Source: an uncultured Roseobacter sp. (GTDB lineage Bacteria; Pseudomonadota; Alphaproteobacteria; Rhodobacterales; Rhodobacteraceae). From it: a stretch of DNA of 64,000 bases. The translations under genes and the position numbers were made by a program. Below, piece after piece: positions 27,737-35,292 of this stretch (position 1 is the first letter of the stretch; each line of letters opens with the position of its first letter). The DNA lies in the NCBI RefSeq assembly GCF_947495275.1, contig NZ_CANLYL010000010.1, positions 116,585 to 180,584 on the forward strand, in the 5' to 3' direction. The notes beneath the pieces were generated by a model, which ran no database searches, was not told the DNA's origin, and worked only from the letters and a program-made list of their open reading frames with translations.

Positions 27737-27842
27737 TTTCTCATGACCAAGTAAATACTCTTATCGGATAAAATGAGGAAATTCCCCCAATTAGTCGAAG
27801 ACGCTTGCAACGGCTGCTCGTGTTCAATCCCGCCGCTCACGG

Positions 27843-28292
27843 TTAATCTGCTTCCTTCGGATACTCCCTGAGAACGACGAGGCTTTCGAAGCCTGTCAAA
27901 GGTGGATCAAAGAGATGTGTTTCAGTGAAGGCGGCATAGTCCTCCATCGAGGCACATCTGACGATGACCGCAAGGTCAGCATCGCCAGTCACATAATATA
28001 GACGCTCGACCTCCTTCAGGCGACGAAGCTTTTGCTTTAAGATATCGATGCGCTGTGGGTTGTCTCGCGCAACGCTCAAAAGCACGATCACGCGCGTGGC
28101 TGGCCCCTGAAAACTCGGGGAAATCACAGCAACCTCCCGCTCGATCGCACCGATTTTGCGCAACCTTTGGACGCGTCGCAGGCAAGCGGCAGACGACAAT
28201 CCGACTTTCTGGGAAAGGTCACGGCCGGTTTGGCGGCTGTCGATCTGCAGTTGCTCCAGTAGCTGGCGGTCAAATGAGTCTAGATTTTGCAT
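27843..28292 (-). CDS. Lrp/AsnC-family transcriptional regulator
   Basis: 149 residues. The N-terminal helix-turn-helix (FDRQLLEQLQIDSRQTGRDL and VGLSSAACLRRVQRL) is followed by the RAM ligand-binding domain, with YYVTGDADLAVIVR and FESLVVLREYPKEA. It binds amino acids or related effectors in most cases. It is divergent from the DUF1127 gene and lies upstream of an amino-acid-type binding protein, so a link to amino-acid uptake is possible but unproven. Confidence 0.92.
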   Translation of the reverse strand: MQNLDSFDRQLLEQLQIDSRQTGRDLSQKVGLSSAACLRRVQRLRKIGAIEREVAVISPSFQGPATRVIVLLSVARDNPQRIDILKQKLRRLKEVERLYYVTGDADLAVIVRCASMEDYAAFTETHLFDPPLTGFESLVVLREYPKEAD

Positions 28293-28451
28293 TGGACGCT
28301 CCTTGATTGAGCATATCCTCGCATAGCACGGAATTTTCGCAATTATTGACTACGTTTTGCGATACTTCCGCAGGCTTAAGGAGTGTTTTGCGAACTGGGC
28401 GTTCTTGATCACGGTATTCTTGGGGTGTTTTTACCGAAGAAGGAGGCCACA

Positions 28452-28661
28452 ATGCCCAGACCAAAGCAAAACCCCAAAGTTGCAGTTATGCAGCGCCTGG
28501 CCGGGCGGATCGCCTTGATCAGGCGCCGTCGTCGGGATGCCCGGCATCTGCGCGGATTGCCGAGCTATCTGTTGTCAGATGTCGGGCTCAGACGCCCAGA
28601 CATAGATTGGGTAGTTCGAAAGCCCTTCGAACAGCACCGTCCGCGCCGGCGGTCAAGATAG
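28452..28661 (+). CDS. DUF1127 (YjiS-like) small protein
   Basis: 69 residues with a strong AGGAGG upstream of the ATG. The C-terminal half reads LRGLPSYLLSDVGLRRPDID, the DUF1127 motif. It is Arg/Lys-rich, basic. Short DUF1127 proteins in alphaproteobacteria have been connected to RNA turnover and metal or phosphate homeostasis in some species. Nothing here identifies the target. It lies 54 bases before the periplasmic binding protein gene. Confidence 0.85.
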   Translation: MPRPKQNPKVAVMQRLAGRIALIRRRRRDARHLRGLPSYLLSDVGLRRPDIDWVVRKPFEQHRPRRRSR

Positions 28662-28715
28662 CAAGCGATCCTCGGCAAGTTTCCCAATATTTGGATCCAA
28701 TCGAGCGAGGTTTTT

Positions 28716-29906
28716 ATGTTTAGACTGGTAACAACAACTGCATTCTGCGCGTGCTTTGCGAGTGCTGCTTCCGCATCAGATGATCCTGTTCGGATCGGGC
28801 TGCTATTCGGGTTCACTGGGCCAATCGAGTCAATGGCCCCGGAAATCGCAGCCTCCGCAGAGCTTGCACTTGAAGAAGCCACTCAATCGGGTCTGTTCTT
28901 GGGGGGGCGGCGTATTCAGCCCATTCGTGCAGACAGCACATGTGTGGATGCAGGGCATGCGGTGGCGGCGGCCGAGCGCTTGGTGACCGCAGAGCGGATC
29001 GAAGCGCTGATCGGTGCAGATTGTTCTGGTGTCGCCGGTGCCGTGGCCAGCGGGGTTACCGTACCTCACGGCATCGTGTCCATTTCACCTACCGCCACAT
29101 CCCCAAACCTTACCAGCCTGAGAGATAACGGTCTTTTCTTTCGGACAGCGCCTTCGGACAGGCGACAGGGTGAGGTACTGGCGGATGTACTGATTGCCAA
29201 CGGAATCCAATCGGTTGCGGTGACGTATACAGCCAACGACTACGGAAAAGGCCTCGCTGTATCGTTCTCGGAGTCATTTACCAAGAAAGGGGGAGAGGTG
29301 GTTGCAGAGCTGCCTCATGTCGATGGTGCGGGTGACTATACCGCCGAAGTCGCGACGCTGGCGGCAAGTGGGGCCGATGTTTTGTTGGTTGCTGGATATG
29401 CCGACCAAGGAGGTCAGGCGATCGTTCGTTCGGCCCTTGATCTGGGCGCGTTCGACCGCTTCGTTTTTCCAGACGGCATGGTGGCTACATCTTTGGTTGA
29501 AACCTTTGGAGACGCCTTGACGGGTGCCATCGGAACACTTCCTGGGAGTGACAACGACACTGTGGCAGCTTTTGACCGTATGCTCACCGCGCGGGGTATC
29601 CCGGGTCAGGCCCCATATCGCGCCGAAGCCTATGATGCCGCTGCACTGCTCGCACTTGCCATCCAGGCAAAGCATCTCTCCGGTGATCAATCGCTTTCAA
29701 ATGCGCTGATGCAGGTCGCAAATGCGCCCGGTATCGAAATTGGTCCAGGCGAAATCGCAACTGGGCTTGAGATTCTTTCGGAAGGTCGCGAAATCGACTA
29801 TGTCGGCGCCAGCGCTGTCGAGTTCACGCCGGACGGAGATGCCACCGGCACCTACCGTGAAGTCATCTTCTCGGCTGACGGGTTCGAGACCGTTGGCATA
29901 CGGTAG
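28716..29906 (+). CDS. Leucine/amide-type periplasmic substrate-binding protein
   Basis: 396 residues. A signal peptide (LVTTTAFCACFASAASA) precedes a type I periplasmic-binding fold: IGLLFGFTGPIESM near the mature start, IGADCSGVAGAVASGV, then a second lobe with TYTANDYGKGLAVSF and the closing LASGADVLLVAGYA segment. Family members bind branched-chain amino acids, amides or urea. No permease or ATPase genes are nearby, so it is an orphan binding protein or serves a transporter elsewhere. The next gene starts within about ten bases, so it is probably co-transcribed. Confidence 0.88.
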   Translation: MFRLVTTTAFCACFASAASASDDPVRIGLLFGFTGPIESMAPEIAASAELALEEATQSGLFLGGRRIQPIRADSTCVDAGHAVAAAERLVTAERIEALIGADCSGVAGAVASGVTVPHGIVSISPTATSPNLTSLRDNGLFFRTAPSDRRQGEVLADVLIANGIQSVAVTYTANDYGKGLAVSFSESFTKKGGEVVAELPHVDGAGDYTAEVATLAASGADVLLVAGYADQGGQAIVRSALDLGAFDRFVFPDGMVATSLVETFGDALTGAIGTLPGSDNDTVAAFDRMLTARGIPGQAPYRAEAYDAAALLALAIQAKHLSGDQSLSNALMQVANAPGIEIGPGEIATGLEILSEGREIDYVGASAVEFTPDGDATGTYREVIFSADGFETVGIR

Positions 29907-29916
29907 TTCATGCGAT

Positions 29917-30495
29917 TTGCGAAATCCGCCTGTCGTCCCGACCTTGCGCCCGGCAAACAAGGCGGACTTACCCGCGCTGGCTCAACTCGCGGACATCGCT
30001 ACGCGCGATCTGCTTGGACCCTTTCTCAACCCTGCACAGCGTCGGCATGCATCAACCTTCACGCCGTTTGACCCCTGGCTTATCACGGACGGCACCTACT
30101 TTGTCGTCGAGTTGGATGGGGTCATCAGAGCGTCGGGTGGTTGGAGCCGGCGCCCATCATTGATCCATCAATCAACACCCGAAGCTGAATACCCTAAGCC
30201 CGATCCGTCAGGCACCGCGCGCATCCGGGCCATGTATACCGAACCGATATATGCGCGCCGAGGTTTGGGTCGGGTGATTTTATCCGTTTGCGAAGTCTCC
30301 GCCCGGCTTTCCGGTCACCATCGTCTGGAACTTCTCGCAACGCCTGTGGGCAAGTTCCTGTACCTCTCTTGTGGATTTGAAACACTCGAATGCAAAAAGC
30401 TACAAGTCGACGAGGGTGTCACGTATTCAGTGTTTCGAATGCAAAAATTCTTGCATAGGAAAGAACCCGGCCCCAGCAACACCAGCTCTGTTTAG
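29917..30495 (+). CDS. GNAT-family N-acetyltransferase
   Basis: The open frame is read from a TTG at 29917, about 192 residues; no ATG is well placed and the true start is uncertain. LRPANKADLPALAQLADIAT is the usual GNAT beginning. The acetyl-CoA binding motif lies in YARRGLGRVILSVCE, matching the Arg/Gln-x-x-Gly-x-Gly/Ala pattern, and the C-terminal strand FLYLSCGFE is typical. The acceptor cannot be inferred. It is co-directional with the upstream binding protein. Confidence 0.75.
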   Translation: MRNPPVVPTLRPANKADLPALAQLADIATRDLLGPFLNPAQRRHASTFTPFDPWLITDGTYFVVELDGVIRASGGWSRRPSLIHQSTPEAEYPKPDPSGTARIRAMYTEPIYARRGLGRVILSVCEVSARLSGHHRLELLATPVGKFLYLSCGFETLECKKLQVDEGVTYSVFRMQKFLHRKEPGPSNTSSV

Positions 30496-30573
30496 CGCGC
30501 ATTTGCCAAGAAACGAAGTGGTGCAAATGGTCGTTAATGCGGGCGTACGTATATTCCGATGAGGCCCAGCAAT

Positions 30574-30590
30574 TGCCTCAGACAGAGGCA
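30574..30590 (+). terminator. Weak hairpin after GNAT gene
   Basis: TGCCTC / GAGGCA, 6 bp with a 5-base loop, between the convergent GNAT and SRPBCC genes. A T-rich stretch follows within about ten bases. Weak support only. Confidence 0.35.
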
Positions 30591-30622
30591 GTTACTGCTT
30601 TTGTATCATCGAGCCCGTATGA

Positions 30623-31096
30623 CTACCGAGCTTTGAGAACGTCTTCGATGGCCGACATCCCAGTTTCAATATCCTCGACAATGATTTGTTCCATTGCCGG
30701 GTCATCGGACGAAAAACTCCCTGACCACATGACCAGCGGGGTACCAAAGGGTTCAATCGACAAGGTCGCGGTGAAATTCTCGATCGGCAAAGACGAGCTG
30801 ACGGTTTTGTAGGTGTAGGACAGGCCGGGTTCTTCCGCGATACGTTTTTGCACGATTTCGTTCCCTGAAACCGTGGTCAGCACACGGACAAGCGACCCGT
30901 CGATGGTCTTTAGCGAACAGGCGCTCACACCTGGGTGCCAATCATCAATGTCGCAAAAGTCGCCGATCAGATGCCAGACCTCAACGGCCGGAGACGACAG
31001 TTCAAGCGAGCGCTTTACGTGATAGTCCGCAGACGCGGCGGCAGAGGCGCAAAGCGCACAAATGGCGGTGACCGTACTCTTCAATGTGAAGTTCAT
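30623..31096 (-). CDS. Exported SRPBCC-fold protein
   Basis: 157 residues. A signal peptide (LKSTVTAICALCASAAASA) is followed by an SRPBCC (polyketide cyclase/dehydrase-like) fold: VKRSLELSSPAVEVWHLIGD, GNEIVQKRI, and a C-terminal helix DIETGMSAIEDVLKAR. The fold binds hydrophobic ligands. A secreted, single-domain form is plausible as a lipid or small-molecule carrier. It is convergent with the GNAT gene and divergent from the CadC-like regulator at 31283. Confidence 0.8.
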   Translation of the reverse strand: MNFTLKSTVTAICALCASAAASADYHVKRSLELSSPAVEVWHLIGDFCDIDDWHPGVSACSLKTIDGSLVRVLTTVSGNEIVQKRIAEEPGLSYTYKTVSSSLPIENFTATLSIEPFGTPLVMWSGSFSSDDPAMEQIIVEDIETGMSAIEDVLKAR

Positions 31097-31282
31097 GTTC
31101 TTTCCTTACGTATCCGTGTCACTGGTACAGGGCCTGGAATTTTGAATTTCCTGAACCATGTAGCGGCGACTTTCTGGTTAAAGGGTGTGTTGTTGCAGGT
31201 GGTGGGTCCACATGCGCGAGTGCGTCGAGAACGGGAGAATTTCCTTGCCTCCCGGCGTGCCTCTTCGCAAAGGTAGGAAGGC

Positions 31283-32983
31283 ATGGAGGCACCTGAAATG
31301 TCCGGAGTAAATCCTGAAAAAGATATGAAATCGTCCGGGACGGTCTTGTTGGGTGACTTCGTCTTTTCACTGCAAACAAATGAGTTGCGCGATGGATTGG
31401 GCGATGTGGTACGTTTGCGCAGTCAGAGCTCGGAAGTCCTCGCTTACCTTGCAGCGCGCCATGGCGAGACTGTTTCCAAGGCAGAATTGTTCGAAAGCGT
31501 CTGGGACAAGAAGTTTGTCACGGATGACAGTCTTACACAGTGTATCGCGGACATCAGGCGCGCCCTGCACGATACGGATCACGGCATTGTCCAGACGCTG
31601 CCCAAAAAGGGGTATCGACTGATTGCAACATCAGACGGCACGCCGCATCAAGCACAGAAAATCCGTCACTATCCAACGTCAAGAGCTGGCTTGATTGGCC
31701 TTGTGTTGACCATTGTCTTGCTGGGTTTTGGCCTTTTTTGGATCGCGTCAAATGACGGTGATCCAATTGATGCAACTTCGACAGAACTACCACTCCCCGC
31801 CAAGCCGTCCATCGCCGTCCTGGCGTTTGAAGATCACAGTGTCGGCGACGATGTGGGCTATCTTAGTGATGCAATTGCAGAGGGGGTGATTGCCGATCTT
31901 TCGCGGTTTCCCGAGCTTTTCGTCATAGCCCGCAATTCGAGTTTCAGCTTTCGCAACAGGCCAACCGACGTGAAGGCAATTTCCAAGGCGCTTGGTGTTC
32001 GATACCTGCTTGAAGGGAGTCAGCAAAAAAGCGACGACCGGTTGCGCGTAACCATCCAGCTTATTGATGCGGTCCAGGGGCACAACCTTTGGTCACAGGT
32101 TTACAACAGCGATTTGAGCGATGTGTTCGCTGTTCAAGATGAGATCGTCCGCAAAACCGCAGCCACGGTGGCACAAAAGGTCATGAACTTTGAAGGCCAG
32201 AAGGTCATCGCTTCAGACGAAGCCACGCTGACGGCCTTGTTACTCAATCTGAAAGCGCGCCAACATCTTTTCGATTTCACACCCGAAGGGAACGAAAAAG
32301 CGCGGCAGGCTAATCTTGCCGCAATAAAGGCCGACCCGATGGCGCCCTTCGGTTACGTCGGACTGACCTTTGTCCACATCAACAAGTACCGGTGGGGGTG
32401 GACGGATCGCGACCCCATTTTGGAATTGAACGCTGCGCGAGAGTACGCGAGGAAGGCGGTCGAAATTGCCCCGGATTACTATGATAGTCATTCGGCGATG
32501 GCATACCTGCATATTCAGGAAGGCGATCTCGAAAAAGCGGTTGCACGTTACAAGCAGGCCCTGGAACTGAACCCGAACGACACAGGTGCAATGGCCTCTC
32601 TGGCGGAAGCTTTGACCTATGGTGGGCTGGCGGAAGACGCGGAAGACCTCATGCTGAAAGTTATCCGTCTCGATCCGCTGCATCAGGACTGGATAAAGTG
32701 GAACCTGGCTTGGGTTCAGTGGCACACACGGAACTGCGACGACGCGCTGCAAACCATGAACGCGATGTCCGAGATACCGCCGATGGCACTTCGCGTATTG
32801 GCGATCATCCAGATTTGCCGCGGCAGGACCGACGAAGCCAACGAGGCCGTTGGACGTCTGCTACAGTTCGACCCGCAGTATTCGCTCGCGCAAGTGCGCC
32901 ATAATTACGACGGAAAATACAAGAACATTTCAGACTTCGAACGAGTATTGAGCAACCTCCGAGACGCAGGGTTGCCAGAGTAG
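31283..32983 (+). CDS. Membrane-anchored winged-helix regulator with TolB-like and TPR domains (CadC-like)
   Basis: 566 residues; GGAAGG precedes the ATG. Domains: OmpR/PhoB-type winged helix at about 20-115 (SSEVLAYLAARHGETVSKAE, then TLPKKGYRLIA), a single membrane span near 130-155 (GLIGLVLTIVLLGFGLFWIA), then a TolB-like amino-terminal domain from about 175 (ADLSRFPELFVIARNSSFSF, YLLEGSQQKSDDRLRV). TPR repeats follow to the end. The layout matches ToxR/CadC-type one-component regulators that sense outside signals and bind DNA inside. Its rear half is similar in plan to that of the regulator at 38735, and it flanks the unknown operon. Target genes are unknown. Confidence 0.88.
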   Translation: MEAPEMSGVNPEKDMKSSGTVLLGDFVFSLQTNELRDGLGDVVRLRSQSSEVLAYLAARHGETVSKAELFESVWDKKFVTDDSLTQCIADIRRALHDTDHGIVQTLPKKGYRLIATSDGTPHQAQKIRHYPTSRAGLIGLVLTIVLLGFGLFWIASNDGDPIDATSTELPLPAKPSIAVLAFEDHSVGDDVGYLSDAIAEGVIADLSRFPELFVIARNSSFSFRNRPTDVKAISKALGVRYLLEGSQQKSDDRLRVTIQLIDAVQGHNLWSQVYNSDLSDVFAVQDEIVRKTAATVAQKVMNFEGQKVIASDEATLTALLLNLKARQHLFDFTPEGNEKARQANLAAIKADPMAPFGYVGLTFVHINKYRWGWTDRDPILELNAAREYARKAVEIAPDYYDSHSAMAYLHIQEGDLEKAVARYKQALELNPNDTGAMASLAEALTYGGLAEDAEDLMLKVIRLDPLHQDWIKWNLAWVQWHTRNCDDALQTMNAMSEIPPMALRVLAIIQICRGRTDEANEAVGRLLQFDPQYSLAQVRHNYDGKYKNISDFERVLSNLRDAGLPE

Positions 32984-33210
32984 CTTCACGTCCCAAACCA
33001 GAGATCAATGGATCGGCCGTGAGAACTTCAGTGTACCGCATTCCGTCTGTCCAGCGACTTCGCAGATCAAGACTGGCGTTTCGTTCTAAGGGGCGATTTC
33101 ACAGAACATCAGCATGCAGACCACAACCAAATGCCGAGCGTTAGGAGGCACCTCAGCCATGGTGGCATGTGAAGAAACGCAGTGGCGGTTTGAGCAAATT
33201 GTAGAGATTG

Positions 33211-35292
33211 CTAACGTTCGAATGTACTGAACATTTCTTTCTCGACGGGTGATTGCAGTAGTTTTCGCATAAGCGCATCGACCCGGTTGTCGACTTTGCT
33301 TGAGCTATGCTTCTCATCCGACTGGATCATCCCAATCTGCCCCTCGATGGCTGTTCGGGTCGATAGCAACTGAGCCTCTGCCTGGAGTAAGAAAAGGTCG
33401 TTGAAGGTCGATTCTGCGAAATCTTCTTTGTATTTTTCTTTCATCGCCTGAGTGTGCGCAAAAAATTCGAGCGCGCGTTCATAGGCGGCGTCGAGATTGT
33501 CCAACGTGGTGAGTGTGCGCTCTTCCCAGGCCATCGATTGTGCTGCGTCCAGTTCGAGCAAGAGCTCCTGAGCGGTCAGCCCGGGCTGTTCTTGCGAAGG
33601 GACATCCGGCAGCATCGGCCTTTCGATACTGCCAAGCAATTGCCCGATCATCGTGCCCTCGGGCACAGCCTGCGAAAAGCCAACTGTCTCGCGCTGCTCC
33701 ACCTTTTCGCGCACAAAGTTGAAATACTCGATGACGACCAAGCGCATCTCGTTGACCAAATCCCGTCGCCGTTCATTTTCACCGCTCCAGAAAAAGACCT
33801 TTTCCAATGACAGAACGTTGTCAAACGCACGCTCGTTCACGTCCCTGTGGATGAAATTCGAAAGCTCTTTGGTCGCGCTGACCGGCACCCGATCAGCTAT
33901 CTGGCCGAAAGCGGGTTTCGCAAATCGGTGAAACAGGTAGTAGGCTTGGTGTTCGTCAAGCAATCGCAGGCCGGGATAGTGCCGACCTTCATAGAGTGTA
34001 TTCGGAGAGTCGGTGAGACCAGTGGTCGTGCTCAGAACCTGATCGACGAAATTGTCGTCAATAAAGCGCGTTTCCGCGGCAGGATACCCGCCAATCCTCA
34101 GGGATTTCCTGCTTGGGGTGTGCTCGCGTTCAAGGACGTTGTTTGTTTCGAGATAAAGCAGCCACACCGCCAACTCCATAGGTACTACGAAAGCGTCCAG
34201 ATCGGCCAGAATGGTGTCGGAAAGATCGATCATGTCAAAAAGGTTGTTTTCAATCTCCTCCATGACGAGCACGGTCTCAAAGGCTGAAAAGATATCATCT
34301 TCTGGGACGTTATCGAGGATGGCCTGCATCTGCGCGTAGTGTTCGATCACGTCAAGCTTGAGCGCTTCGCATTCCGATACCATCTCGGTGATGGCCCCGG
34401 TGGTTGTGAATGCGGATTCATACGACGCGCTGTCCGTTTGCGTCGGCGTCATCTCTGCAAAAGCACCGGGGTGGTCTTGCAACGCGATCTGGGAAAACGA
34501 TCTGACGGCGGCCTTCCCGGCATCGACGTGATGCGCGTAATCGTCAATCAATCCCTGGACCTTGTTGGACAGGCGCTTTGTAGCAAGGTCCTGATAGCGC
34601 ACGGTCAGTGCGTCCATGGAGGGCAAATCAGTCCCCATGGCGTCAATGGCAAAGGCAAGGTTTTGATCGAGGTATTCAATATCATGACGCACGCGGGCCA
34701 GTTCTTCCTTGGTTACAAGGTTCATTTTCTTCCGCGCCCGCCACGCACGTTTGCGCGATTTTGGTGGGCGGCGCATGTGCAGGCGATTTAGGAGCCGCAG
34801 CTCTTGTCCCGCCAAATCCGAGCGCATTCGCGCAAGCGTTGCTGTTTTTCGGTCGGCCGTGGCCACACGCCGCAGCATCACCTTCGACCGCGCAGACGTC
34901 TTGATACTCGTCAACAATAGCGCACCGGCTCCGGCCACCACCGGAGCCGCAGTCGTCACCCCGGTGAGCACCACGACTTCGATGGCCAGCGCAAAGAACA
35001 ATTCCCCCATGATCTGCCCGAAGGTGACTGGCTTGCCCTGTTCAATCTCGCGCATTCTGGCTTCCAGACTGTGCAGGCGGACGTCCTGAACGTTGTTGAG
35101 CGCAATGGAGGCCAGCTTTTCGATGAGATCGAGTTGAAACACCGTATGCTCGCGCATCGTATCGATGTTGCCGAGCAGGAACGATTTCAGAATCCGTGCC
35201 TGATCCTTTTCCGGGGCTTCGTTAAGCGCGCCAAAAAGCTCGGCATACATATCATAGGCAAATTCTTCGCTGGTCCCGGATGTGTCATCCAT
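33211..35292 (-). CDS. Unrecognised helical protein with one hydrophobic hairpin
   Basis: 693 residues, no match recognised. Almost entirely helical, with acidic and polar heptad-like stretches suggesting coiled coils. One hydrophobic pair lies at about 95-130 (MGELFFALAIEVVVLTGVTT and PVVAGAGALLLTSI), followed by a strongly basic block (PPKSRKRAWRARKKMN) at about 175-190. There is no signal peptide. A long helical protein with a single internal hydrophobic hairpin resembles the layout of alpha-pore-forming toxins, but no sequence signature supports it. The gene overlaps the end of the larger gene before it by eight bases, so it is the last gene of a four-gene operon. Confidence 0.8.
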   Translation of the reverse strand: MDDTSGTSEEFAYDMYAELFGALNEAPEKDQARILKSFLLGNIDTMREHTVFQLDLIEKLASIALNNVQDVRLHSLEARMREIEQGKPVTFGQIMGELFFALAIEVVVLTGVTTAAPVVAGAGALLLTSIKTSARSKVMLRRVATADRKTATLARMRSDLAGQELRLLNRLHMRRPPKSRKRAWRARKKMNLVTKEELARVRHDIEYLDQNLAFAIDAMGTDLPSMDALTVRYQDLATKRLSNKVQGLIDDYAHHVDAGKAAVRSFSQIALQDHPGAFAEMTPTQTDSASYESAFTTTGAITEMVSECEALKLDVIEHYAQMQAILDNVPEDDIFSAFETVLVMEEIENNLFDMIDLSDTILADLDAFVVPMELAVWLLYLETNNVLEREHTPSRKSLRIGGYPAAETRFIDDNFVDQVLSTTTGLTDSPNTLYEGRHYPGLRLLDEHQAYYLFHRFAKPAFGQIADRVPVSATKELSNFIHRDVNERAFDNVLSLEKVFFWSGENERRRDLVNEMRLVVIEYFNFVREKVEQRETVGFSQAVPEGTMIGQLLGSIERPMLPDVPSQEQPGLTAQELLLELDAAQSMAWEERTLTTLDNLDAAYERALEFFAHTQAMKEKYKEDFAESTFNDLFLLQAEAQLLSTRTAIEGQIGMIQSDEKHSSSKVDNRVDALMRKLLQSPVEKEMFSTFER

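Noticed and set aside
33159..33230. 23-codon open frame with a perfect AGGAGG ten bases upstream
   Set aside because: Very short, antisense over the end of the 693-residue gene, no recognisable feature; cannot be supported.
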